Positions 24,687 to 37,200 of a stretch of DNA of 64,000 nucleotides are shown here, piece after piece (within the stretch, counting starts at the first letter, position 1; each line of letters starts with the position of its first letter). A program made the translations under genes and the position numbers. The notes under the pieces were generated by a model. It saw nothing but the letters and a program-made list of their open reading frames with translations. It ran no database searches and was not told where the DNA came from. The DNA comes from Cyclospora cayetanensis (lineage: Eukaryota; Apicomplexa; Conoidasida; Eucoccidiorida; Eimeriidae). The stretch lies in NCBI RefSeq assembly GCF_002999335.1, contig NW_020312103.1, positions 186,001 to 250,000 on the forward strand. The letters run 5' to 3'.

Positions 24687-27600
24687 ATGTTGAACGCGGA
24701 AGCCCTTTCTGCGCCAACGCCGGCTGAAGCAGCTTCCTCCAGCCCTTCTGCCTTGGATGACAGCCCTATTAATTGTTCTCCTCGTCAGAATCTGTGCTCC
24801 GGAAATGCAGCAGGATCGCGCAACGAAGGCGAGTGCAGTGCGCCGCCGGGCTCAACGCAACAGAAGCGCAAGAGATTTTCTCGCATGAAGCAGAGAGGAT
24901 CAGCAATTCTGGACGCAGCATTTGCGCGGCATGGAATGATTGTGTATGACCACGCATGGAAATTTATCATTGGATTTGCAGTCCTCAGCGCTGCTATGGC
25001 CCTGGGCATCTTTTTCCGCAAGAATGAGTATGACATGTTCAAGTTGTACAGCTATCCAGGAGCTCCCAGTCATAATGTGCGCCAGCTATTAGAATCGACA
25101 TTCAGCCCAAGGCGTTTCAACTACTTTTTCATAACACGCGACGACAACATGCTCACTAAAGAAGGCATGGAGCAGGTTAACAACCTCATCACCGCAGTAA
25201 AAAGCCTTACCCTTAACCGAGATGAAGTAGTGACAGATGAATACGGAAACGAGCTCCCCCCTGGGGCACAACCTCCTGAGGGCATGCCTTTGGAGGTAAC
25301 ATACGAAGACTTATGTGCCCGGGACTCGTGGGATGACTGCAGCGTACTCTCTGTGTTGGAGCTGTACACATCGGAACGTCAGTGGGGTAGGCCAATTACA
25401 ACAAGAGACTGGCCTCTTGCAGTGAACTTGCACACGAGAAAGGCGTTCCACCTTGATGCACTCCTGGGAGACATGCGTGTTTCCATGGTTGACAACGGAG
25501 AACAAAAGCTGCACCGAGTAACAGGTGCTACGGCATGCCTTGTGCGATTCGACTTGCAAGGTGATGTTGCCGTGGCACCGTATACCGCCGCTCTGGAAAA
25601 GAAGATAGAAAAAGTGGCACAATCATTTGAAGCCACAGGGTTCACGCTTACATACAAACTTGAAAGGTCTATTTCAGATGAACTCATGCGCTCCTCCCTG
25701 ATGGGACCTGCGGAAACTGTCGCGCTCATCCTTGCGACATTGACAGTGCTGGGGTACACAGTAGTTGTCAACACCACAACCAGCTACCGGACCAAGACCC
25801 TTCCCGCAATTTGTTCGGTGGCTTCTACTCTTCTGGGTTATGCTGGGGGTGCAGGTTTCATATACTTCTGTGGGGTCGAGCACACTCCTCCTGCAGATGC
25901 GACGCCTTTCCTTGTTCTAGGTATCGGTGTGGATAATGCATTCGTGCTGCTGAACTCATACTGCCTCACATTCTTACATGATACCCCACGAGCCAGGATC
26001 GTCAGCACGGCCAGGGATGCTGGGGTTTCAATCACTATCACCACAATGACCAGCGTTGCTGCGCTCATAATTGGTGCAGTTTGTCCATTCTTCAGCATCA
26101 GCAGGTTCTCTATAGTCACAGCATTCTGCTTGGCGTGGTCTTACGTGCTTGCCCAAACTATCTTTCTCGGTTGCCTCTCTCTTGATGCCAGGAGAGAAGC
26201 CTTCTTCACTAAAAAGCAATCGGCAATGACGGCAGACTCGCACAAAGAGTACCACCGGCAGTTAGCCATGGATGGACTGTCCTCTCCAGGACATGGCGTA
26301 GTCAAGTCTCCTCAAAGCCTCGAAAGCAACCAAGGATCGGAGTCGCTGTGCAGTCCCGCAAACATTCAACACCTCCCCCGCGCAGACAAACAAACGAACC
26401 TAAGCATATCGAGTGCTTCGGGTGATCAAGTACAAGTCGCACCTGAATCTCCAGAAAGACTACTCATTGTGCCTCATCAAGATGAGTCCTCTCCATCTGA
26501 GGGAGCATCTGAGGAGCGCTTTCTATCAATGCAAAGCTGTGACAATGTGGTGCACAACCCTAACAAATCTGATCTCCTGGTGGCGCTAAAGAAACTGTCT
26601 ACGTACGAACTGGCTTCCCTGATGACCTTCCGTATGCAGCATATATGGCAACAGCACCGCGAAATTGTGGCGAAGTATTTTAACTCCACGGTAGCTCTAT
26701 TCGAGCAGAAGGATGGGCAAAACTCTCGCCGCGGCATCCCCACAATTTTCAGTATTCTCAGCCGAGGATCCAAGGTGCAATCCACGGAGCAGGCGCAGCA
26801 AGGATTTGCTGATCAGCTCCCGGTTAGGGGACCATCTCTGGAAGCAGGAAGTTCTCGGGAGGAGCAGATTAACGGGGAGGCTGACCAGACGAGAGAATTT
26901 TCGAGAGTTATGCAGGGGGAAGCGAGTGCTGCAGCAGAACCTTGCGCTGGGTGAACATCTGGCTGAGAATAAGAGCTTCTCGCACCTAGATAAACCTATC
27001 ACTGTGAAAAGAATTCCATCCTTAGTTTGCTTACAAAACAAACGTTGCCCGTGGGTGCGTAGTGTCATTTCAGACGACACTGTCATCACGTGTTATGCCC
27101 TCCTATGATCGTGAGCCTGGACGTTGTGCAGGGAGGAACCTTCAGAGACTTTGCCTCAAAACGAGCTACATAAAGACCCTCTTGAACATTCAAGACCTCG
27201 CATTGTGCGAATGCGGATGGGAAATGCAGCCGATGGATACATGCTAATGGCGGAGCAGGAATTCCTTGTAGTTCTCGACAAATATACGACAGAGCCGAAA
27301 GGTAACGTGGGGAAGATTTACAGGAGACTCCTAGGAAAGTACTACTGCAGGTCAGAAAACGCAAGTAGCTGTCAGGCCAATTCGCTAGCTTTGAATAATG
27401 TCTCAAAAGTCCAACGCTGCCATTAAACTGAGTCTACCATGATCCGTGGCGTTATTTCAAATGATTTGACAAAAGGCTTCCCAATAACATTTATGCACTG
27501 CGCATGCAGCATACTGATCTTTCTCCTATTCAGCTTGGTCGCAAGCCTTTCCAGGCGTACTTACGGCGTGATTTTATGTGGCATTTGTTTGTGAGCACGG

Positions 27601-29966
27601 TGCCTCCATACATATCACGAGTGACACGATTTTATCTCTCCTGGCCAGGCGTCCGTCTTGTGCTGTATCTAGGCTTATGGGAAACATGTGGGTACGACGT
27701 TTCATATTTGTGGCCTTTGCTGCAATTGTGAGCGTCGCCATTTACGGCCTGACTCGCATAAGGACTGGCATTACTGCTGATGAAATTACGCCATCCGACT
27801 CGCACCTTATTGTGAGCTCCCCCTGTACAGTTGTGTTTGACGTTTAAAGCAGAAAGCCATAAAGTTCGACGCCAGTCCTTGTAGTTCCTCTCTCTTGTAC
27901 ACATCGTTCCAGGACTAATACTGCCCCAAGAGTATGTGTGTGCCTCCTGGTCTCTACTTGCTGTATACTTTGTTTTGCATTCTCCGGGGCTCAGCCATTC
28001 TTTGAGGATCGCGCAAAGTATTTCAGCTCCCTTGGCGAGGAAGTAACTGTCTTCTTCCCCAAAAGAGAAGACTGGTCCAGGAGGGACGTGAGGGAGCGTA
28101 TTTTGACCATAAATAGGGAATTGGCTGCTAGTGGGCATGCTCTAGCGCTTTACAATGGCATGGCAATGTTCCTTGAGGAAAGGGGCGATTCGTTGCAAGC
28201 TGAGAACGAACAAGCATTCAACAATGAGTACGCCAACTGACGATAGAAGCATGCTAACCCGAAAGCAGTGTGTTTGAAATGAGTAGATAGGGGCGTAATT
28301 AGCAGGGTGGTGCCTGGGCTCATTTCTTTGGAGCTTGCTAGTATTCATGGCACCATACCGTTTGTCGTGCTCGCAATCTTGGCTGCTCTAGTCAGATAAG
28401 TTGCATCTTCGTGAGTTGGCCATGGCAGGATTGCAGCTTGCTGGCAACGAGTGTGAACACAATATTTCGTGTGCCCACACAGGCTCTACGCTTGGCTGGA
28501 GGGAGACCCTGTTGGGCGTCAGTTCCGCACATCGTTTTTGTGGCGCACCCGATCAGAAGGATCATCGGGTCCTCTACTTCTAGCGTGGAAGTTTACATAC
28601 TGGCTGCCACACAGTCTCGACGCTGACTTACTTTTGGACTGGTTCAAGGAAACGCAAAAACTACTAATAGACTCAGCCGACCTTTTCGAGTGCTACGCCT
28701 TCACCCCGCTTGCATTGTTATGGGAAAGCGACCCGTTTACCGTTAAAAGTACAGTCAACAGCCTTCTGTCAGCCCTCCTTGCGATTATTTGTGTGAGCAT
28801 ACGGACCTGAGCCAGTTGCGAGTTCCTCACACTTTCTCTCTAGACTTGCGCAAGCACAGGCATGGTGAATAAACAAAATGCCCCGGCATCTGGATTCGTT
28901 GTACAGCCCATATAGGCTGCTCTTGATTCCAACAAAGAGAACACTCCATTGGGGGTGGCCTGTCGCTACGACAAACCCCGGTGCCACACGCAATTTCGAT
29001 CCAACGACCTGCAGCAAGAAGAATTTTCTTGATTGCCAATAACATTGATCTGGAGTGACTTGGTGAACTTGTGTTGTTCGGGCTTGCAGATGACGGTGCT
29101 TCTCATTCCTGACTTCCTCTCAGTACTGATTGTGGCCGTCACGGTGCTGCTCATCGATCTATGCCTCTTTGGCTTCATGACCCTCTGGGGTCTGCGCCTC
29201 AACCTAATTACTATGGTAAACCTTCTTCTAGCTATAGGTAGGCCTTTCTAGAGTGCAACCACACCATCCGATGATTGAAATTCCCTGCCTTGCCTCTAAA
29301 TGTAGCACTTGGGTAAACAAGGGTGAACGTTGAAGGTACGAGAGCTGTAATTCCGTACAGTATTCTTTACCTGTAGTTTTTCCGTGCTTTTCTCCCAGGT
29401 TACTCGGTGGACAGCACACTATTCCTGCTTCACGCATTCACTCACGGCTGCGGGGCCACACGGGAAGCGCGTATGACTGAGGGGATGCTGATGATGGGCT
29501 GCCCGGTGGCAAACGGAATGCTCAGTACCCTCCTCGCAGTGTTCTACCTTGTTGGCACCACGAAGTTTGTGCTTATCGCCTTTTTCCGAATGATGGTTCT
29601 TGTAAGGTTGCTACACTCACAGCACTTTCTAACCCGAGAGAATTGATTTCACGGTGCAGACAGAATACTTGGTACATTCGACAAAACTGACCGTCTGCAC
29701 TCTCCCGTTTGCGCTTTTTTCAGGTTTTGCTGCTTTCCTTTGGATTCGGCATGATTCTGCTTCCTGCAGTTTTGTGCATCATCGGACCACTGCCGCCGAA
29801 TCCCCCAGTCGTATCCTACTGCATCGTTAAAGCTACATTTGTAGGAACTGCCAACGACACCCTGAGCAACGATGGTGCCATACCCCGAGAAGGAGTCGGA
29901 GCAGGGCCAGCCGTAGCGGACATTACACCTGCGTACGATTCACCTGCTCTCAAGAAAACTGATTGA
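24687..29966 (+). CDS. Patched-type RND protein with sterol-sensing domain
   Basis: Probably a membrane transporter or sensor for sterols or lipids of the Patched/Dispatched group. Exons: 24687-26950, 27132-27350, 27673-27811, 27995-28227, 28483-28792, 29090-29237, 29399-29601 and 29724-29966. Phases match throughout, giving about 1252 residues. TM1 lies near residues 90-110 (FIIGFAVLSAAMALGIFF). An extracellular loop follows. The sterol-sensing domain spans about 338-500 and includes LGIGVDNAFVLLNSY. A Ser-rich cytoplasmic loop occupies about 500-800. The second half opens with LLGKYYCRLMGNMWVRRF across the exon 2/3 junction and TM7 at about 835-855. A second loop leads to the last helices (about 1060-1205), with LNLITMVNLLLAIGYSVDS. 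Each half keeps the G..VD motif typical of the family. The exon 1 boundary matters: the frame stops just after the donor at 26951, so the splice is needed to continue. Confidence 0.88.
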
Positions 29967-30499
29967 TTGAGGAGTGTCACCGCACATCCACTACGTCGAC
30001 AGCGAAACGGCATTTCACCAAAGCTACACGAAGGACACTTGTCGGCTTTCAGGAAGCCGAGGAATCTCGAAGACGGAGATGCTGCCTTTCATAGAAAAGG
30101 AAAGTGGCATCGGATTTCCGATGACGCTTTCAGCCCTTGCTGAGCATGGGTCCAGTAAAGATTCGAACAGGCATGTGTGGCACCTCGCCCTGTGCAGTAC
30201 CTGGGCTATAACAGTGTGCCAAAACAGGAGAAAGCTCCGCTGTCGAGGTTTTAGCTGGAATACTGCGATGTAGGCAGGCACATTTAGATTCCCGTAGCTC
30301 CATGGAAAAAGCTAGAACATGTCTCACCTGGCAATCTACAGATTCTACCTGCAAAAACTAAAACAAACAATCCTCAATTCCATTTAGTATGAACCACTGG
30401 AGACCGCGAACACTTAGTAGTAAACAATACCGTGGATGAACTAAGTTGCATAGGAGCGAGCCTCTTATAAAGGAATAAAGTCTTGTATCTCTCTACGAA
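29967..30499. other. intergenic spacer
   Basis: The Patched 3' flank and upstream sequence of the next small ORF. No feature is recognised; short frames on both strands are unsupported. Confidence 0.4.
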
Positions 30500-31027
30500 A
30501 TGGGAAACAACACGAATCCTCTCAAGTCCCCGTCAAAAGGATATACGAAAGGTTTAAAACAGGAAGGCACTTCCGCGACGTTCTATACTCATGTTCAACT
30601 GGCAAAATGGGAGGGACAGGTGGAGCACACCCAAGGGCTAAAGCAGTTCAAAAGTGCAGCACCCATGCCTTCCTTTCGTGCTCATCCCCAATATATTGGT
30701 AACATCAGGCGCAATGCGCCTGTAGTTCTGCAGAAAATCCATGAGCAGCATGTGGTTGGTACAAATGACCCTTCAGATTTTTCTGCAGCCTCCAGCAATG
30801 TGCTGTGCAGTGGGAGCAGACCAGAGATGTCTCTCCATAATGAGCAAGTTTCGTTGCAACGGCTCAAAGCACCATCACAGAGAGCAATATCACAGCAAAT
30901 TAACCATAAGGACAAGCTAAAGATGCCAATGGACGGCCATGTCGACCTGGATACGAGTTCCTGTACAAGGGGCTTGTATGCATCACTGCAAAATACCGTA
31001 CAGAGAACACGGAAATGCATCTTTTAA
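30500..31027 (+). CDS. hypothetical ORF, 175 residues
   Basis: Single frame from ATG to TAA. The protein starts MGNNTNPLKS and is rich in Gln, Lys, Ser and His, without a signal peptide, membrane helix or known domain. An N-terminal MG could allow N-myristoylation, but a Ser or Thr at the preferred position is absent (the Thr falls one residue early). Its stop abuts the stop of the reverse-strand gene at 31028 with no spacer. It may be a real small protein, an exon of a spliced gene or a chance frame. Confidence 0.35.
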   Translation: MGNNTNPLKSPSKGYTKGLKQEGTSATFYTHVQLAKWEGQVEHTQGLKQFKSAAPMPSFRAHPQYIGNIRRNAPVVLQKIHEQHVVGTNDPSDFSAASSNVLCSGSRPEMSLHNEQVSLQRLKAPSQRAISQQINHKDKLKMPMDGHVDLDTSSCTRGLYASLQNTVQRTRKCIF

Positions 31028-31840
31028 CTACCGTCTTCGTTTTTTCTTAGAAGTCAAAAGCCAAACCATAAGACCCACAAGGCCAATCACGAGAATGCTA
31101 CCGCTGATAATGAGAACTATTTCCACCGTGGAGACTCCTGTTTCTTGTGCTGCGTAGTACACCGGAGTTGGACCAAAGGCAGCTGCAGGCGCTGCTGCTC
31201 CTCCTGCTGGCTGGGCTCCTAGGCCTCCTCCTTGCATCATGTTGACTCCGGTGCCTAGCATGCCTGTAAGTAGTTGATCAATGATCTGCTTCTCCCCTAC
31301 TTGAAGGTGAGAAGCGGCAGAAGCCCCCGCTACGGGAAGTGACAGTTCAGGCAAGGTATCGCCATCTTTTTGCACATATGAAGGACTTCCTTCGTGTAGT
31401 GCTGTCTCTTCGACCTCCGCAGCTATTGCTTCAGGGGATAATACTCCCTGTACTGCCCTCCCGCTGCGTAAGCGCCTGGGCTGCGTCTGTTCGTATTTTG
31501 TTAGGGGATTGTAAAAACTCATTCTAGTCGTCTTGTCCTCATCCGTTTGCTGATTAAAACTATGTGGGATCATTTTAATACCGCTGGTTGCTGAAGAATC
31601 AGAGCGCCACTTGTCAGAAACCTCATTACCGTTCTCCGTACCCCAGTTGTCTGCCCGTTCTTGCTCGGCTTCGCTCCCAGAAAGAATTGAAGAGACTAAT
31701 GGTTTAGTCATGGATGCACCGTTTGTAGCGCTAGCCCCTGGGGAGCGGTGGAAGGCTCGTGGCAGACATGATACTGGCGAACAGCTCAAGCCACCGGCGA
31801 CGGCCAGCACCAGCCATTGTATAACAGAACACCGCAGCAT
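31028..31840 (-). CDS. type I single-pass membrane protein, unknown function
   Basis: Unspliced, 270 residues. Residues 1-25 form a clear signal peptide (hydrophobic core VIQWLVLAVAGGL, Ser/Cys-rich end). The ectodomain is Ser/Thr/Glu-rich. A helix-forming segment near 180-200 (GEKQIIDQLLTGMLG) precedes a Gly/Ala/Pro-rich linker. A transmembrane helix lies at about 238-262 (EIVLIISGSILVIGLVGLMV). A short basic tail KKKRRR follows directly, fitting the positive-inside rule. No Cys-rich surface-antigen or adhesive domain is seen. In coccidia such proteins often go to the secretory organelles or the surface; that placement is an inference. The gene is convergent with the ORF ending at 31027. Confidence 0.7.
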   Translation of the reverse strand: MLRCSVIQWLVLAVAGGLSCSPVSCLPRAFHRSPGASATNGASMTKPLVSSILSGSEAEQERADNWGTENGNEVSDKWRSDSSATSGIKMIPHSFNQQTDEDKTTRMSFYNPLTKYEQTQPRRLRSGRAVQGVLSPEAIAAEVEETALHEGSPSYVQKDGDTLPELSLPVAGASAASHLQVGEKQIIDQLLTGMLGTGVNMMQGGGLGAQPAGGAAAPAAAFGPTPVYYAAQETGVSTVEIVLIISGSILVIGLVGLMVWLLTSKKKRRR

Positions 31841-34299
31841 GTCCGGTGTCCATCAAGCGCTGTGTGAATTGCTATGTACAAAAAGGCAAAGCTACTGTGG
31901 CACGATGGTGCACTCAGACATACGCCCTAACCCCGTGCCCTGCCGTGGTCTTTCGAGCCACCAAAAACAGAATGCAGTGAGCTGGTTGAGAGGAACAACA
32001 CTGAGAAGACACCAAACCACCTCTACAAAAAAATGCAGAAAATTCAGCAAACTCTATTTTAAAAATCATGAGCCCTGCTGCGGTAGGACTTAAATGCAGT
32101 GCTGCCGACAGATGTTGCTTTGAGGGCTAAATTTCACCTTACGCACATTTTGGTGTCATATAACCCAGCTCCATGAGCATAAAATCACATATTCACCAAC
32201 TCAAAATTCGAAATAGGTGTAATGGAGGCTTCAGCTGCATGCAAGACCCCATTGGAATGATTAACGCAACAATCCTCTGGTCGGCCAGGGTCCCACGGCG
32301 GGAAGATAGCATCGCTGCTCAAGAAAAGGCGAGACCATTGCATTCACAACATTTAGAGGCGAAAGCAAAAAACACCCGCTTTAAGCTCTGAGTTTAAAGA
32401 CTAAGTCAAGATTTTATAGATAATGTAGCTGACTTTTAGCGGGAATAAACTAAGTGCAGGGTCTTCACGGCTCGCCACTGGATAGCCGATTATGAAGTCG
32501 CGTGTGGGAATGCAGACCATGCTGGAAACTGCAACGCCTGGTTGAAGCCCCTTCTGTGTGTATCAAACAAAAATTACGCTTTACACTATACTTTATACTC
32601 TTCGGAACTGTAACGCTCCATATAAGGTAGCGGAAGGAAGACCCTTCACCACAGACTCAATTCGAACCTTTCAAATCATCGACGGCTTTTGCAAAAAGGT
32701 GTTCTTTTTTCCGCCTGCTTCATCAGGGATCCCGAATTTATAGGATGCTGAGTAAGCGTTGCGCTTTGCTGCACCCTCTAGAGCTAAGTGAACGTAGCAT
32801 CTAGAGCACATGCATACAGCATCGCGCCTTGCCGGGGTAAGCTGAGGTTACCTCGCAAAAAACATACTACAAAACTAGCTGATAGGTCATTTCTATACTA
32901 AGTTAAATACAACCAGCGTAGTGGAAAGTGCCGATATAGCAAAGCCCGGTACATCTTCCTCCCCACGCTCCAAAATACAAGCGCTGGGATTCTTTACTTG
33001 TTCTGCTGCGTGCAAAATTCAGGATAATTCTACCAGGCAGACCTGAAAGCAAGAAACAAATGTAAACAAGAAAAGCAAAGTGAGCATCAGAACGTAAATT
33101 TTGATAAACAGGAAGGACAAGCATGAACCAAATGCAAACAAGTTACCAAACTAAACATTACTGCAATATCCCGATGACCTGCCTTTGTCGGAGCAGTCAG
33201 ATGTAGAAAAAACCTGCTATGCTGATAAAAAACAGAGTGAAATGTGGATGGGTAATCAAAATACATACTAGCCCAGCAGTGCTTTCACGCCTTTCACAGC
33301 AGATATCCGGATGCCAATGTAGCAAGTACACCAATCGTAGTCGATTCGAGAGCCCCATAAGGGGCACAAGATATAATATAAGTATGGCATGACTTAGAGT
33401 GCCTGCGCATAAAGCTGAGTGTAGAGAACACCTTAAAAAATAGAAGATGGCAGTTCACAAGCAATAGTTGCTCTTTCACACAGAACCTGCGCTAGGGAAG
33501 ACCAATTATCCAGGAAAGCGAGGACCACCGTTCAGGAAGAGTAGCGTCGTCAACTAAACAGAGCCGAGGTTTGTCTAGCCGTCAACTAAGCCCGCACTAG
33601 CTGCATCGTCAGCCACTGAGCTTGGCGCTGACCACCCATTTCACTAGCAACTCCAGTGTACTGTATTGTTGGTACTAAGTAGTCCCCAAGCCTAGCATTT
33701 CTAGTGCTCCATGCTAATTTTCCGCTTCCATCCTGGTCACTTAAAATTTTGCAAGTAATTTGGGAATTAAAACTCGAGGTAGACAAATTTTTATAATTCT
33801 GTGGCACCTCAAACTTTGAGAGGGCTCCGAAAGATTTTGAAAAAGCATTGATTTGTGAGAGAACGGCAAATGGTCCTAGTCACCTGGCTTCAATCATCTC
33901 CCTGGTCAATTAGTGGCAGACCTTAAGAGGCCTGCCAATCCTTCAGAGCCAAATCTCCAAGCGCAAAATACACAGCCGACCGTCGCTTATCCGAATTCCA
34001 TGCTGGTCTTTCGTAAACTTTGAAGAGAGGAGCATACACTAGCCTTAATTCCTCTAGTTCCTTCTACAGTATGGCTTGGCTCATGATTTCGGGACACTTG
34101 GTCCTTGCCCGCATCGGAGAGGGGATCCTGAGTGTAGAGCAGGGAGGAGGGAGAGAAATGGGTAGCTGAGTATACTGCTGAGCGGAAAACTATCCGGCAG
34201 ACGGACGAAAATAAAACCAAGCAGCTGGATTCCTATGAAATGAAGAGTCAAAAATACTTTAGAAAGTGCGATTGGTGTGCCTTGTCTCCTCGAATGCCT
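31841..34299. other. intergenic stretch
   Basis: No gene recognised. The left end probably holds the promoter of the type I membrane protein. The right part (about 33.9-34.3 kb) may be the 3' end of the reverse-strand retroelement relic, including its integrase tail or LTR, but no motif is clear. Confidence 0.4.
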
Positions 34300-37200
34300 C
34301 GGTAATCCGCAGTGCTCGCAAATAGTCAGTGTGTAGGCGGATCACAAAGGCATGCCAGAACGCACTAGCAAAATATGAATCCTTATATCTAACAATGATT
34401 TTTGAGAATCTATGAAGGTTTTGTACATACGTTAAGAATAATTGAACGACTTTCTAATACGTGACAGGGCGAGAGCAAGGGATGATATGAGTTTTTCGCT
34501 GGGTGTATCCACAACGAAGTAGGTGCCATTAGACCCTTGATCTTTGCCAGCTCAGCAATAAAACACAGCTTTAAACCGTTCCTTCTTCCTTCAGAAGCTG
34601 AAAGGCATCGCAGGATGCTGGGCCTAGGAGAAATGCGTGGCCTCAGTGGCTGAAAATCTGCGCATGATGGTGCATGCTCTTCTGCCACAGTATTTTATCC
34701 CAGGCAGCCGTGTGTGTCGTGGCAGTTTTTTTCGATTTTCGTATAGAACTTCCTATATCTTGAAAGGTATGCGCATGTGCTTTGTTCAAAGCGACACTGT
34801 GGAACGAATTGTAATATACAAGCGACGAAGTCCGTGCTCCGTTTAATCCATAGCAGGCCATCCACAACGTGCTTGTGCTTTAGCCTTTTTCAATCTGCAT
34901 TTTGACAATAGGAGTGGATGTGCATGGGATCAAACATGAAAGATTTTATTAAAAAGAAAGATGAATCATCTCAGGCAACAGTGATCGCGCTGCCAAATAG
35001 TGAGTCGCTGGGGCGTCGCGAGAGCGCGTCGGAGACCAAGTCGGCAATGTCCCTAATAAGCTCCACTGCAAAGTCGTACTACAACACTCAGCCAATACCG
35101 CAAACCAGTTTACAAGTGAAAAAGCTCATCAGGCTTTTTTTGTGAGGTACATCAAAGGCTGATGATCGGTCTCGACAATAAAACGACGCCTACATAATAG
35201 TGCTGGCATTTTCCAGCGCGCCAGGAAACAGCGTGGCTCCTCTTCCCACACTGGATAGCGCTACTCGGTTAAGATTTAGGTGCTGACAATATCAAGCAAT
35301 AATTAGGTGCTTTGGAGATCCCGTATCGTGTGTTTGGAGGGAACGGGATCCATCGCAACTTCACTAGCATCGGTAGTGTGGCAGCCCAAGTACCTCAGTG
35401 TGGTGATGCGGCCGACAAGCGTCCTTTCTACATCAACCTCCCTTGTCCAGGACATAAACTGCGTGGTTTTCACTGAATTAGCCAAATACACGGCGACTAC
35501 AGCAAATCCATGGGTGAAGTTTCGGTAATAAGACGTTAGCCCATGAAACTTTGCAACCTCCTTATGCGCGCTGAAGGGCTTAGGCCACGCTTCACCGCTA
35601 TATGTGTTGCCGTTTCGGACTCGATTCCTGCAGCTAAAGCACGATATTTCAAATCCCGAGCGTTTTTGTGGAACTCAAACACTTGAGCGCCTTTGCAGCT
35701 CGCTACTTGTCCCGCCAAAGCCGAGGCGCATGCCGTGGGTGCCATAAGTGCTCCTAAAACGTTTCGCTTACAGCCTAAAACGTCCATGTAGACAGCCACT
35801 TGGCCTTTAACAGTAGGCTCGAAAAACCCTGTTCTTATGCCCTTGCAGCTCGGGCATCAACAAGTCCTACCGGCATACAAGTATACTCCAGTTTGTGGCT
35901 CCAATCATGGAGTCACAAGCTGCTTGCCAACAGGTTTGATGGAGATTTGTTATACGGTGTCTGTCAAGGAAAAGCCCGAGTAGGCTGTTGATCCGTGCAG
36001 CGTGCCCAGAAACTCGCCAGAATCAGATATCGACGACTTCCGCTTCACAGTAATCTTGCAAAAGAGTCTAAACCTTGACGCATGTTTTCCATCTTTCTTG
36101 GCTTTCGGCGGCAGCAGCACTGGGATATGCCTGAAAGCACAAGTCGGTGCCTGCACCTTGCTTTTTTCGAAAGCTCATCCGCATGGTCCTTAATCTCCTC
36201 CCCGTGCTGTATAAACCAATGAGACTGCGGAACGTAGTACGGGGTTGACCCAGAATCTTACCCAATATGGCGCCCGGGGGAACCAGCAGGTGGCCAGCCT
36301 GCTGGCAGCTCGCTAGTATTTAGCACATCCGCGAACTTCTGGATATATGCCAATTCCTTTTATTGGCTCGCTGTAATCTGAGTCAAATTTCTTCCAGTAG
36401 CGTAGCCACTCAAGGCATACATAGACGAGTTGCCCACTCAGAAGCCTTTTCTCTTCCAGTGGTGCTAGGGCGCCCGCATAGCGCCTCTGCCTCAATCTGC
36501 TAAAGCGTTGATTCTACCCGGATCACGACTACAAATGAGCGTTATTGAGGGGACCAGAAAACGCTTTTTATTTTACTTTCCAGGCACACTAGATCATAGG
36601 GCACGTAGCTTTCCCCGCATACCCGGCTTGCAGCGTGTCCCTCATGGCGTACAAGGGCTTATGTCATGATGCACACGTATCATATGGAAGTCACTGACCA
36701 TGCTGATAGGAACACATTCCCATTCAGAAGAGCATTCAGTTGCCGTAGCCTCCGGAGTACTAGCACTCTGCCGGCATTCAGCACATCTGAGTCTTAGGAA
36801 CTGGGCTAACGAGTGGACAGGCCGTTTGCACTTCTGTGTCGCTTCATGGGATGGCAGCTCTGCTTCGCATCCAGTGTCAAGTAACACCGGTGATACTTGA
36901 GCATTAATGGGAGCTTGTATCCGCACGAAATTGAGTGTGGCGATTATACATCTGCAGTTCGATCGTCTGTAGCAACATTCCGTGCCCAACAGCCTTCGTA
37001 GAATGCTCTCTAGGTCTCTGATGCGCCTTCATTGAGCGCCAGGCAGTCTGTTTCCACTGGCCCGGTATTGTTGCTCAAGTTCTTTGGCTTCTTGCGCATG
37101 CTGGCAGCTCCGGGAAAAATTGACTCCATGCCCCACTGTAGAAGCAGCTGTGTTGCTGGCGGGGTGTCGAGAGTTGCTTAAGAGCGCACGTTGCCCCTGG

